Below the pieces are notes generated by a model. That model saw nothing but the letters and a program-made list of their open reading frames with translations. It was not told where the DNA came from and did not search any database. Shown in pieces: positions 7,207 through 15,780 of a stretch of DNA of 38,170 nt (its first letter is position 1; each line of letters starts with the position of its first letter). The stretch is from contig JAQWOJ010000038.1 of NCBI GenBank assembly GCA_029245905.1, positions 1 to 38,170 on the forward strand. Direction: 5' to 3'. The translations under genes and the position numbers were made by a program. This DNA comes from Gammaproteobacteria bacterium (GTDB taxonomy: Bacteria; Pseudomonadota; Gammaproteobacteria; Pseudomonadales; Pseudohongiellaceae).

Positions 7207-9819
7207 CTACCTAGAAATCTCTAAAGGCGCGCAACTAAAAAGAAACTCTCCAGACGGGTTTATATCAACAGCTATCTGTTGTCCCGCTGCATAGGAACCC
7301 TTAAGCACTTCTTCCGCCAATGGGTTTTCAATTCTATTTTGTATAGCCCTCTTTAATGGTCTAGCCCCATAAAGCGGGTCGTAGCCAATCTCTCCGAGTT
7401 TATCCAGAGCATCTTCACTCAATTGGATGCTCAATTGATTCTCATCGAGCCGCTTGTTCAAAAGCTCAATCTGAATTCTAGCAATGTCTCGAATTTGATT
7501 CTTAAGTAAAGGATGAAAAACGACAGTATCATCAATTCGGTTAACAAACTCCGGCGAGAAATGCTTGAGAATAATATCATTCAACGTTTTTCTTAAAAAT
7601 TCATATGAGTTTTTGTCGGAAGATTCGTCGCCCATCAATTCTTGAATCCGATCAGAACCCAGATTTGATGTCATTACAATTACCGTGTTCCTAAAATCGA
7701 TAGTCCGCCCATGGCCATCTGTTAGCCTGCCGTCATCCATAACTTGGAGAAGAATGTTAAAAACATCGGAATGAGCCTTTTCAATTTCATCTAGTAGCAA
7801 AACGGAATATGGCCTCCTTCTTACCGCTTCAGTAAGATAGCCGCCCTCTTCATAACCAACATATCCGGGAGGCGCACCTATTAACCGAGCAACTGAATGC
7901 TTCTCCATAAATTCAGACATATCAACGCGTATCATAGCTCGCTCAGTATCGAATAAAAATTCAGCCAACGCCTTACTTAATTCCGTTTTACCGACACCTG
8001 TTGGCCCAAGAAACAGAAATGATCCGTTGGGCCGACTTGGATCCGACAATCCTGATCGAGATCTCCTTACTGCATTAGATACCACGGAAATAGCGTCTTC
8101 TTGACCAATTACTCTAGTGTGCAAGGAACTTTCCATTTCTAATAAGCGCCGCTTATCACCTTGCAGCATTTTACTGACAGGGATACCCGTGGAGCGAAAA
8201 ACTACATCGGCGATCTCTTCTTCTGTCACCCTATTTCTGAGCAATTTCCTCTCGGCAGCTTCCGCTTCAGCGGCGCCCTCTAACCTTTGTTCTAAACTAG
8301 GAATAAGTCCGTATTGAATCTCTGACATTAGGGCCAGATCTCCCGCTCTGCGAGCGGACTCGATATCGGCTCTGGCTTTCTCTAAAGAGCTTCTAATCGA
8401 CTGTATCCCCTGAAGAGACGATTTTTCAGCCTTCCAAATTTCCTCTAGGTCAGAGAATTCTTTTTCTAATATTGAAATATCTTCTTCCAATTTATCTAGC
8501 CGCTCTCTGGACGCGGGATCACTATCTTTCTTTAACGCTTCACGCTCAATCTTTAATTGAACTAAGCGCCTTTCCAGCTTATCCATCTCTTCCGGCTTAG
8601 AGTCAATTTCCATGCGAATGAGACTCGCGGCCTCATCAATTAAATCAATAGCCTTATCGGGTAATTGCCGATCTGAAATATACCTTTGTGATAAATTCGC
8701 CGACGCGATGATCGCCGAATCAGTAATATCTACTCCATGATGGACTTCATAACGTTCCTTTAGCCCCCTAAGGATCGCCACGGTATCTTCTTCCGTTGGT
8801 TCTTCTACCAAAACTTTTTGAAATCGTCGCTCTAACGCAGCATCTTTTTCAACATGTATACGATACTCATCCAATGTCGTCGCACCAACGCAATGCAATT
8901 CACCTCTTGCTAAAGCAGGTTTTAACATATTACCCGCATCCATAGCACCTTCGGCTTTACCAGCGCCTACTACAGTATGAATTTCATCTATGAAAAGAAT
9001 GATTGATCCATCCTCTTTGCTTATCGCGCTCAGAACTGCCTTCAATCGCTCCTCAAATTCGCCGCGAAATTTCGCTCCAGCTATTAATGCTCCCATATCT
9101 AAAGAAAGAACTTTCTTGTCTTTTAACCCTTCAGGCACTTCTCCGTTTATAATTCTTTGCGCCAGACCTTCTATAATCGCAGTTTTACCAACACCGGGCT
9201 CTCCAATCAAAACTGGATTATTCTTGGTGCGCCGCTGTAATACCTGAATTGTTCTCCTGATTTCAGAGTCACGTCCTATTACCGGGTCAAGTTGACTACT
9301 TTCTGCTCTTTCAGTCAAATCGATACAATATCTTTGCAGAGCCTGCCAAGAATCTTCAGCATTAGTATCCGTAATATTAGCGTCGCCACGCAAATTTGAT
9401 ATAGCGTTTTCAAGCGCCTGAGTAGAAACCCCATGATTATTTAGAATATTGCCGACTTGACTTCTACCTTTCATAGCGACCAATAGGAACGCTTCACTAG
9501 ATATAAACGAATCGCCCCGATCTTGGGTCAACTTGTCAGCCTGATTCAACAATTTACTTAGCTCAGGAGAAACCAGAATTTCACCTTGGTGCTTGGATAG
9601 CTTTGGCAGACCATCCAAAAAAACAAGCAATTGATTTCTCAGCTCGACTAAATTAAACCCAACCTGGCCCAAGAGCGGCCGAACCGAACCGCCCTTCTGA
9701 TCGATCAAGGCCAGCAACAAATGAGCAGAATCAATCTCATTATTATCTCTCCCAAGCGCCAAGGACTGCGCATCGGAAAACGCCGATTGTAGTTTGTTCG
9801 TCAATTTATCAAATCGCAT
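7207..9819 (-). CDS. clpB: ClpB protein disaggregase
   Basis: This hexameric AAA+ (Hsp100) chaperone works with DnaK to pull apart aggregated proteins. The 870 residues contain the paired ClpN repeats (about 1-145), NBD1 with Walker A GEPGVGKT (206-213), the coiled-coil middle domain (about 400-520, rich in Lys/Glu/Leu), and NBD2 with Walker A GPTGVGKT (605-612) and the [27 protein letters not shown] pore region. The family-conserved RWTGIPV segment reads RSTGIPV here (Ser543, codon TCC). Length is slightly above E. coli ClpB (857). It is preceded by a sigma-32-type promoter. In E. coli and Pseudomonas clpB directly follows yfiH/pgeF, whereas here a BCCT gene and a metY unit lie between. Confidence 0.98.
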   Translation of the reverse strand: MRFDKLTNKLQSAFSDAQSLALGRDNNEIDSAHLLLALIDQKGGSVRPLLGQVGFNLVELRNQLLVFLDGLPKLSKHQGEILVSPELSKLLNQADKLTQDRGDSFISSEAFLLVAMKGRSQVGNILNNHGVSTQALENAISNLRGDANITDTNAEDSWQALQRYCIDLTERAESSQLDPVIGRDSEIRRTIQVLQRRTKNNPVLIGEPGVGKTAIIEGLAQRIINGEVPEGLKDKKVLSLDMGALIAGAKFRGEFEERLKAVLSAISKEDGSIILFIDEIHTVVGAGKAEGAMDAGNMLKPALARGELHCVGATTLDEYRIHVEKDAALERRFQKVLVEEPTEEDTVAILRGLKERYEVHHGVDITDSAIIASANLSQRYISDRQLPDKAIDLIDEAASLIRMEIDSKPEEMDKLERRLVQLKIEREALKKDSDPASRERLDKLEEDISILEKEFSDLEEIWKAEKSSLQGIQSIRSSLEKARADIESARRAGDLALMSEIQYGLIPSLEQRLEGAAEAEAAERKLLRNRVTEEEIADVVFRSTGIPVSKMLQGDKRRLLEMESSLHTRVIGQEDAISVVSNAVRRSRSGLSDPSRPNGSFLFLGPTGVGKTELSKALAEFLFDTERAMIRVDMSEFMEKHSVARLIGAPPGYVGYEEGGYLTEAVRRRPYSVLLLDEIEKAHSDVFNILLQVMDDGRLTDGHGRTIDFRNTVIVMTSNLGSDRIQELMGDESSDKNSYEFLRKTLNDIILKHFSPEFVNRIDDTVVFHPLLKNQIRDIARIQIELLNKRLDENQLSIQLSEDALDKLGEIGYDPLYGARPLKRAIQNRIENPLAEEVLKGSYAAGQQIAVDINPSGEFLFSCAPLEISR

Positions 9820-9878
9820 ACAAGTCCAGTACGTCCATTATCACAGCCCAAAAAACACATATTCGCCGTGTTCTTACA

Positions 9879-9906
9879 TTGATAGTTAATAAATGGGACC
9901 TAGAAT
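9879..9906 (+). promoter_or_regulatory. Sigma-70 promoter diverging from clpB
   Basis: On the plus strand TTGATA (9879-9884) and TAGAAT (9901-9906) are separated by 16 nt, each matching consensus at five of six positions. It overlaps the clpB heat-shock promoter on the opposite strand, so the two polymerases would compete. Predicted transcription starts near 9913. Confidence 0.5.
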
Positions 9907-9918
9907 ATATTTTTCAAT
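9893..9918 (-). promoter_or_regulatory. Sigma-32 (heat-shock) promoter of clpB
   Basis: On the minus strand ATTGAAA (9912-9918) and TCCCAT followed by TT (9893-9898 and beyond) are spaced by 13 nt. The known RpoH consensus is CTTGAAA, 13 to 15 nt, CCCCATNT, so each element has a single mismatch. The -10 lies about 75 nt upstream of the clpB ATG. Confidence 0.75.
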
Positions 9919-10005
9919 AAGACAAAACGTGTTTTTAATTCAATTAATCCGCATAGTCATCTTACTCACCCACTTCTTTATGTACAAAAATTGGGTGACT
10001 TTTTT
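9913..10005 (+). ncRNA. Candidate small RNA or truncated metY leader
   Basis: A good promoter (9879-9906) is followed about 55 nt later by a terminator-like hairpin, TCACCCA (9966-9972) with TGGGTGA (9992-9998), then C and six T (9999-10005). No ORF lies between. The predicted RNA is about 90 nt, A/U-rich and ends in an intrinsic terminator, as Hfq-type small RNAs do. Alternatively it is a prematurely ended leader of metY, whose start is about 230 nt further on. I recognise no known RNA family or riboswitch in it. Confidence 0.35.
9966..10005 (+). terminator. Orphan intrinsic terminator between clpB and metY
   Basis: A perfect 7-bp inverted repeat, TCACCCA/TGGGTGA, with a 19-nt loop is followed by CTTTTTT on the plus strand. 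No plus-strand gene lies upstream of it in this gap. The 418-nt gap 9820-10237 otherwise holds the two divergent promoters and a weak candidate promoter for metY, and no further gene that I can see. Confidence 0.55.
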
Positions 10006-10161
10006 AATATGCCTAATAATTCTGCCACAACAAGTCTAGACCCTTACTAAGCCCAGCCGTCGCAAAACTTGTAATAATTTGCTAGAAATAAATCGTATCG
10101 CAGTTTCTATCGGTCATTAATTTTCTTCTCTCACTTTATAACCAATCTTGAGATCAGGGAC

Positions 10162-10189
10162 TTGTATTAACTTGAGTTTTACATAATAT
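10162..10189 (+). promoter_or_regulatory. Candidate metY promoter
   Basis: TTGTAT (10162-10167) and TAATAT (10184-10189) are 16 nt apart and about 50 nt upstream of the metY ATG. The matches are partial, so the call is tentative. Confidence 0.35.
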
Positions 10190-10237
10190 GAGGCGTCCTT
10201 TGAATTCACTTAAATGTATTTTAATACGGAGTGTCGT

Positions 10238-11533
10238 ATGGCGGTCCCCCCAACTCTAAAGTTTGATACCTTAAGCCTACATGCTGGCCAACGACCAGAT
10301 CCCGCAACCGGTTCTCGAGCGACGCCGATTTATCAATCCGCTAGCTTTGTCTTTAAAGACACCGACTATGCGGCCGGTCTCTTTAATATTGAACGCGCGG
10401 GACATGTCTATTCTCGCCTATCAAATCCGACAAATGCCGTTCTTGAAGAAAGAATTGCGATGCTTGACAACGGAGTGGGCGCAATCGCCACCGCTAGTGG
10501 GCAAGCCGCTATTCATTTAGCCATAGCAACGCTGGTTAGTGCTGGAGATCATATTGTTTCTTCTAGGAGCCTGTATGGTGGTACTCATAACCTGCTTGAT
10601 TACACATTAAAACGCTTTGGCATAGAAACAACTTTTGTAGATCCGAGAGATTTGAAAGCGATCGCCCAATCCATTCGACCAAACACAAAACTAGTTTTTG
10701 CTGAGGTACTCGGCAACCCTGGCCTGGAAATTCTTAATATTCCTGAAGTATCTGAAATAGCACATAAGGCGAAGATACCCCTTGTCTTAGACGCAACTTT
10801 TACAACGCCATACCTCTGTAGACCTATCGATTGGGGAGCAGATATTGTCTTGCACTCTGCCACTAAGTTCTTATCTGGCCACGGAGTTGTTATCGGGGGC
10901 ATTTTAGTCGATGGTGGAACTTTCGATTGGGAAAAATCGGGAAAATTCCCTACTATGTCGGAGCCATATGAGGGGTTTCATAATCTTAATTTTGCCGAAG
11001 AGTTTGGGCCAGCCGCGTTCATAACTAGAGCTAGAAGAGAAGGATTAAGAGATTTTGGTGCATGCATGAGCCCCACGACCGCTTTTCAGATATTACAAGG
11101 AGTCGAGACTCTTCCTCTTCGGATGCAACGGCATGTAGAGAACACCAAAATGGTAGTTGAATTTTTGGAAGAGCAAGAGCAAGTAGAATGGATAAATCAC
11201 CCAATGCTAACCTCACATCCTGACCATGCGTTGTCAAAAGTACTCTTGCCCAAAGGTTGCGGTGCTGTCTTTAGCTTTGGCATTAAAGGCGGAAGAACAG
11301 CCGGCGTTAAATTCATCGAAAACCTTGAAGTCTTTTCCCATCTGGCAAATGTAGGTGACGCCAAGTCGCTCGTTATTCACCCTGCAAGTACGACTCATCA
11401 CAGAATGGATCCAGAGGCATTGACCGCAGCTGGAATATCTGAGGGCTTAATTCGTCTTTCCGTTGGATTAGAAGATCACTCAGATTTAACCGCCGATTTA
11501 CGTCGTGGTTTAAGAGCATCGCAGAAGGGATAA
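10238..11533 (+). CDS. metY: O-acetylhomoserine sulfhydrylase (aminocarboxypropyltransferase)
   Basis: This is a PLP enzyme of the Cys/Met metabolism family. It makes homocysteine from O-acetylhomoserine and sulfide, giving a direct sulfhydrylation route to methionine. The 431 residues begin in the usual way (FDTLSLHAGQRPDPATGSRATPIYQSASFVF) and contain the PLP lysine in LHSATKFLSGHG (Lys210) and the cofactor aspartate in VLDATF (Asp185). Length and the long C-terminal domain fit MetY rather than the shorter MetB/MetC or MetZ (about 390-400). The start is ATG 10238, with ACGGAG ending seven nt upstream, in preference to an upstream in-frame ATG at 10214. A hydrolase gene follows after four nt. 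Confidence 0.92.
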   Translation: MAVPPTLKFDTLSLHAGQRPDPATGSRATPIYQSASFVFKDTDYAAGLFNIERAGHVYSRLSNPTNAVLEERIAMLDNGVGAIATASGQAAIHLAIATLVSAGDHIVSSRSLYGGTHNLLDYTLKRFGIETTFVDPRDLKAIAQSIRPNTKLVFAEVLGNPGLEILNIPEVSEIAHKAKIPLVLDATFTTPYLCRPIDWGADIVLHSATKFLSGHGVVIGGILVDGGTFDWEKSGKFPTMSEPYEGFHNLNFAEEFGPAAFITRARREGLRDFGACMSPTTAFQILQGVETLPLRMQRHVENTKMVVEFLEEQEQVEWINHPMLTSHPDHALSKVLLPKGCGAVFSFGIKGGRTAGVKFIENLEVFSHLANVGDAKSLVIHPASTTHHRMDPEALTAAGISEGLIRLSVGLEDHSDLTADLRRGLRASQKG

Positions 11534-11537
11534 CATT

Positions 11538-12326
11538 ATGTTTACTACCGTGAATAATCAAAAAACATTTTTTAGTACTGGGAATGGTAAACATCAACCT
11601 GATCAGCCAAACGTTATCTTTTTACATGGCGCAGGAATGGACCACACAGTATTTGTTATGCCTGCGCGCTATTTTGCTCGGCACAATTATAACGTATACG
11701 CTTTTGATCTACCGGGGCATGGGCGCTCTGGGGGAGAACCATACAAGAGTATTGGCGAGATAGCTGATTGGTTAGTCCAAGCTTGTAAAAAACTTAAAAT
11801 AAACAACGCGGCGATAGTGGGCCATAGCATGGGCTCTTTGATAGGCCTAAGCCTTGCTGCCAGATACCCAGGTACAGTCCGAAAGCTTGCTCTTCTGGGT
11901 ACATCAACGCCAATGCGAGTGTCTGATATTCTTCTAAATAGCGCGAGAGTAAATAGTTCGGACGCAATTGATATGGCAAATAACTGGAGTCATAGCAACT
12001 ATGGCCAGATGGGAGGGAATGAAACGCCCGGCATTTGCATGACTATGGGCGGGCAACGCTTGCTTGAACGAGCAAAAGAGAATGTTTTCTTTATAGACCT
12101 GAACGCCTGCAATGAATTTCACGATGGGGCGGAACTTGCTGCAAGAATTGACACTACAACCCTGGTTATCGTTGGGAATCAAGACAAAATGACCTCACCT
12201 ATTAATGCACTAAAGGTTGCAGAATTAATTCCAAACAGCAGGGTTTGTCGGTTGGAATCGTGCGGTCATTCAATGCTTTCCGAACAACCAAATGCGACTT
12301 TAGATGCATTACGTACAATCGTATAG
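11538..12326 (+). CDS. Alpha/beta hydrolase
   Basis: This 262-residue cytosolic alpha/beta-hydrolase-fold protein has the oxyanion segment FLHGAGMDH (about 29-35), the nucleophile elbow GHSMGS (Ser97), the acid in IVGNQDKM (Asp216) and the catalytic histidine in SCGHSML (His244), so the triad looks intact. It has no signal peptide. It starts four nt after the metY stop, so the two are almost certainly co-transcribed, but the sequence does not show the substrate. It is shorter than MetX homoserine acetyltransferases (about 370-380) and should not be called one. Its stop lies five nt from the stop of the convergent BCCT gene, with no visible terminator between. Confidence 0.85.
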   Translation: MFTTVNNQKTFFSTGNGKHQPDQPNVIFLHGAGMDHTVFVMPARYFARHNYNVYAFDLPGHGRSGGEPYKSIGEIADWLVQACKKLKINNAAIVGHSMGSLIGLSLAARYPGTVRKLALLGTSTPMRVSDILLNSARVNSSDAIDMANNWSHSNYGQMGGNETPGICMTMGGQRLLERAKENVFFIDLNACNEFHDGAELAARIDTTTLVIVGNQDKMTSPINALKVAELIPNSRVCRLESCGHSMLSEQPNATLDALRTIV

Positions 12327-12331
12327 CAAGG

Positions 12332-13885
12332 TCAATCCACCTTTTTTAACTCACCTGGCAAGGTCTTCATTATCGAAATACCCAGCAAAACATAAATAAA
12401 CAAGATGGGCAGAGACGCAATCAATGAAGCCGTTTGCAATTCCCGCAAACCCCCGATAAAAAGCAAACTGATGGGAAGAGCACCCAAGGCTATTGCCCAA
12501 AAAACTCGATGCCAACGGGCAGGATGCCTTTGATCATTTAATCTTCGGGTAGCCCCAGCGGCCAAGGTATAAGATGCCGAATCATAGGTAGTGGCCATAA
12601 ATATTAAGCCGATGACGGCGAGGAAAAACAACCAGAACTGCCCCAAGGGCAGCATGGCGACTATTCCAGCAATCGCCTCGGAGGGGCTGGTCTCGATAAC
12701 TTTTTCTACCACTCCATAAGAGCCTGATAACTCCAAATGTAAAGCATAGTTCCCTAGCACTAGAAAGAACAAGAAGCATCCAAGACTGCCAAAACCTAAA
12801 ACGCCCAGTACCGTCTGACGAATGCTCCTACCTTCAGAAATTCTGCAGATAAACATACCCATAAAAGGTCCCATAGCAAGCCACCACGACCAATAAAAAA
12901 CAGTCCATGATTCAACAAACACTGCTCGCTCCATTGGGTCAGTCCAGGTGAGCATTCTAACAAACTCAGTAATAGCGGTGCCTATTGAAGACAGACTCAT
13001 TTCGAAAATAAATTTAGTCGGACCAAAGACAAAAACGAAAGCAATGAATACCAAGGCTAAACCCATATTTATAGTACTTAACCTAAGAATGCCTTTTTCT
13101 AACCCTTTAAAAACACTGTATGCGATCAATGTGGTCGCCGCAATGATGATAGTCGACTGGAGCCCCAGCCCTTCGGGGACTCGCGTTAATGCGGACAATG
13201 ATGAGGATACCACAGAGGTACCGAAGCCAAGTCCTGTCGCTGAACTTGAAATAACCCCAATCAAAAATAACAAGTCAATTATGCGGCCCGGCCACCGATC
13301 AGCTTGTCCTTTTAAGATCGGGGCACACGCGGAACTCAGTCGCAATGCTGGAGCCTTCTTAATATAATGAGAACACCCCAAGGCGATAGCCGGCAAGCAA
13401 TAGAATGCCCAACCAATAGGGCCCCAATGAAAAAGCCCATAAGCCGTTGCCCAACGAATTGCTTCATCGGATCTTGCATCCACTCCGAAAGGAGGATCTA
13501 CATAATATAAAACCCATTCAGTAGCTCCCCAATAAATTAATGACGCTCCTATCCCAGCGCAAAACAGCATGGAACACCAAGAGAAAATAGGATAAACAGG
13601 TTTTGCTGCTTCCCCAAAAATTATTGATCCGTATGAACTAAATGCCAACCAGAGGAGAAAAGTTAAAACACTTATAGCAGCAAAAACATAAAGAGCTCCA
13701 GCACTCGTTGTCACAAAGAAATAGAGTTCGCCAATGAACGCATTACTGGATTCAGGGAAGCTAGTGATTAAAATAACAAGGGTTAATAATAGTAATGCAG
13801 CGCTGCTAAAAACAAACCAATCCACAGTCGCCTTTACTGACTGAAGATTATCTATGCTATCGTCTGACTCGTCATGTTTTTTCAT
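12332..13885 (-). CDS. BCCT family transporter (betaine/carnitine/choline or related solute)
   Basis: This secondary transporter has 12 hydrophobic segments and is an importer of quaternary-ammonium or sulfonium solutes by family. The BCCT signature is clear: WTVFYWSWWLAMGPFMGMFICRISEGRS. The position equivalent to the third tryptophan of the BetP aromatic stretch (WWISW) is Met here, so substrate preference cannot be read off. In marine bacteria this family also imports DMSP, which is a possibility only. I chose ATG 13885 (517 residues). A TTG at 13912 directly abuts the pgeF stop and would add nine residues. It follows pgeF in the same direction and is probably read from the rluD-pgeF transcript. 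Confidence 0.9.
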   Translation of the reverse strand: MKKHDESDDSIDNLQSVKATVDWFVFSSAALLLLTLVILITSFPESSNAFIGELYFFVTTSAGALYVFAAISVLTFLLWLAFSSYGSIIFGEAAKPVYPIFSWCSMLFCAGIGASLIYWGATEWVLYYVDPPFGVDARSDEAIRWATAYGLFHWGPIGWAFYCLPAIALGCSHYIKKAPALRLSSACAPILKGQADRWPGRIIDLLFLIGVISSSATGLGFGTSVVSSSLSALTRVPEGLGLQSTIIIAATTLIAYSVFKGLEKGILRLSTINMGLALVFIAFVFVFGPTKFIFEMSLSSIGTAITEFVRMLTWTDPMERAVFVESWTVFYWSWWLAMGPFMGMFICRISEGRSIRQTVLGVLGFGSLGCFLFFLVLGNYALHLELSGSYGVVEKVIETSPSEAIAGIVAMLPLGQFWLFFLAVIGLIFMATTYDSASYTLAAGATRRLNDQRHPARWHRVFWAIALGALPISLLFIGGLRELQTASLIASLPILFIYVLLGISIMKTLPGELKKVD

Positions 13886-13912
13886 AAAACTAAGGGTATG
13901 TATAGTTATCAA

Positions 13913-14674
13913 CTATGGCTCTATAAAAATAGCGCTTACCATCCTCCCCGTATCTCCATCTCTGCGAAACGAGAAGTACTTTTCTTCCTGGCAATAGGTA
14001 CACTCATCTCCGCCATAAACTTCGCTAATACCCATGGAATTTAATATAACTTTTGTCGCTTGATATAGATCTAAAAAATATTTTTTAGGATCACCTGCGC
14101 AAGAAAAGCATCGTTGCATCTCGTGCCTCAGCATATCGGGCCAGTGCGACTGGCTGAATATAAACTTCACTTCTTCTCCTACCTCAAAGTGACACGGACC
14201 TATAGCCGGACCCAACCAAGTGATGACTTCTCTCGGGTTTGACTCCATTGTATTAACCACATTTTGAATGATCCCCTTAGACATGCCACGCCAACCGACA
14301 TGAGCGATAGCTATCTCGGTTCCATGTTTATTTGTAAAAAATACCGGCAAACAATCAGCCGTTAAAATACAACAAACAATACCTGCCTTTTTACACAACA
14401 AACCATCTCCTTTTTTTTCCGGTCCCGACGAATCCACCTGGAAGACGGACGCACTGTGTATTTGACGCAACCATTGAAATGTTAAGTCGCGAGACACTGA
14501 TGCCTGCAAAAGAGCTCTATTTCGTGCTACCAAATCTAACTTATCATCAACATGAAAAGCTAAATTCAACGAAGAAAAATTCTTAGTTGAATACCCTCCC
14601 TGACGGGAAGTAACAAAGGCATGAATATTCGATGGTGCCGGCCAATCAAGTTCGCTTTTTATTATCGAAGCCAT
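13913..14674 (-). CDS. pgeF: PgeF/YfiH family protein (peptidoglycan editing factor, laccase-domain)
   Basis: This 253-residue member of the DUF152/Cu-oxidase_4 family is called polyphenol oxidase in older annotations. Family members have been reported to act on purine nucleosides, and the E. coli protein removes wrongly incorporated serine from UDP-MurNAc precursors. The metal-site motifs are present: TADCLPVFF, IAHVGWRGMSKGI and LGPAIGPCHFEVGEEV. The N terminus is typical of the family (FVTSRQGGYSTKNFSSLNLAFHVDD). It starts five nt after the rluD stop, the conserved rluD-pgeF pairing of gammaproteobacteria. Confidence 0.92.
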   Translation of the reverse strand: MASIIKSELDWPAPSNIHAFVTSRQGGYSTKNFSSLNLAFHVDDKLDLVARNRALLQASVSRDLTFQWLRQIHSASVFQVDSSGPEKKGDGLLCKKAGIVCCILTADCLPVFFTNKHGTEIAIAHVGWRGMSKGIIQNVVNTMESNPREVITWLGPAIGPCHFEVGEEVKFIFSQSHWPDMLRHEMQRCFSCAGDPKKYFLDLYQATKVILNSMGISEVYGGDECTYCQEEKYFSFRRDGDTGRMVSAIFIEP

Positions 14675-14679
14675 ACTTT

Positions 14680-15639
14680 TTAGTTTGTCACATTTTTATC
14701 ATTGTTTAGGCAGAGTAATAGATTTTTGAAATCCAATGGCGCATCTACATTCCACTCCACTTCTTGATCATTTATCGGGTGCCGGAAACTTAAGCGCCTA
14801 GCGTGAAGTGCTTGCCTTTTAAATTTCCGCAAATTTTCAGAAAACTCTAAACTACTAGCCACAGGAATCCGAAGTCGGCCGCCATATAAAGGATCACCGA
14901 CCAAGCCATGATTAATATGTGCCATGTGCACCCTTATTTGATGAGTTCGACCTGTTTCTAAGTTTACCTGTACGTGCGTATGAGACCTAAATCGATCAAG
15001 GACGCGGTAATGGGTTATTGCCTTTTTTCCTCCTTCGAGCACCGCTTTTTTCTTTCTGTTAACTGGATGTCGACCTAGCGGAGCGTCAATAACCCCTCCT
15101 CCGGTCAGCACACCATTCACGACTGCCTCATACTCTCGAGTAACCTCTCGCCTCTGCAATTGATCAACCAAAGAAGCATGACTTTCTAATGTCTTCGCTA
15201 CCACCATCAGACCAGTCGTATCCTTATCTAAACGATGCACAATACCGGCACGAGGCAGTCCTTCTAATGCAGGAAAAGCGAATAGCAACCCATTTAAAAG
15301 CGTGCCTGAACCATGGCCTGCTGCAGGATGCACTACAGTTCCAGCATTTTTATTCAGAACCACGAAGGCTTCATCATCATGAATAATATCTAAGGGCATC
15401 TCCTCAGGAATATGTCTCTCTTCACCAGCGAGGCTGGCATCAATTTCAAGCAAATCTCCGAGCTTCAATTTGTCGCGCGCCCTATGCAATTTGTTATTCA
15501 CTCTCAGGCTACCTTCCTTAATCCAAATCTGTAGGCGACCTCTAGAATATTCGGGAAACAAAATAGCAGCGATTTGGTCCAACCGATTACCCTCTAAGGC
15601 CTCAGGAACTTCTGCCGACAGTGAGATAGATTTTGACAT
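14680..15639 (-). CDS. rluD: 23S rRNA pseudouridine synthase (1911/1915/1917)
   Basis: RluD makes three pseudouridines in helix 69 of 23S rRNA, which are important for ribosome assembly. An S4 RNA-binding domain (RLDQIAAILFPEYSRGRLQIWIKEGSLRVNNK) precedes the catalytic domain, with HRLDKDTTGLMVVAKT carrying the catalytic aspartate and ETGRTHQIRVHMAHINHGLVGDPLYGG typical of RluA-type enzymes. I set the start at ATG 15639 (319 residues), where MSKSISLSAEVPEAL aligns with the E. coli start. An in-frame ATG 12 codons upstream (15675) is possible. It is divergent from bamD, as in E. coli and Pseudomonas, and heads the rluD-pgeF transcription unit. Confidence 0.95.
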   Translation of the reverse strand: MSKSISLSAEVPEALEGNRLDQIAAILFPEYSRGRLQIWIKEGSLRVNNKLHRARDKLKLGDLLEIDASLAGEERHIPEEMPLDIIHDDEAFVVLNKNAGTVVHPAAGHGSGTLLNGLLFAFPALEGLPRAGIVHRLDKDTTGLMVVAKTLESHASLVDQLQRREVTREYEAVVNGVLTGGGVIDAPLGRHPVNRKKKAVLEGGKKAITHYRVLDRFRSHTHVQVNLETGRTHQIRVHMAHINHGLVGDPLYGGRLRIPVASSLEFSENLRKFKRQALHARRLSFRHPINDQEVEWNVDAPLDFKNLLLCLNNDKNVTN

Positions 15640-15780
15640 GTGCGTATGATAGCTCGATTCAGAGGCATACTGCACTTCTCAAAGCACAAACAAGGGCATT
15701 TAACTAGGTAAACTATGGGCTTGAAAGTGACTCTGTGTTTAAATATAGGCTTATCGAGGTGGTCGCACCGGGTTAAAGAT

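Noticed and set aside
10035-10050. Possible MetJ box upstream of metY (AGTCTAGAC resembles the junction of two AGACGTCT boxes)
   Set aside because: Only six and five of eight positions match in the two units and no further tandem unit is present.
9907-10237. SAM riboswitch in the metY leader
   Set aside because: I found no set of paired stems matching SAM-I, SAM-II or SAM/SAH types. The only clear structure is the single terminator hairpin.
12948-13367. 139-codon plus-strand open frame inside the BCCT gene
   Set aside because: It is antisense to conserved transporter sequence, including membrane segments, with no supporting signal.
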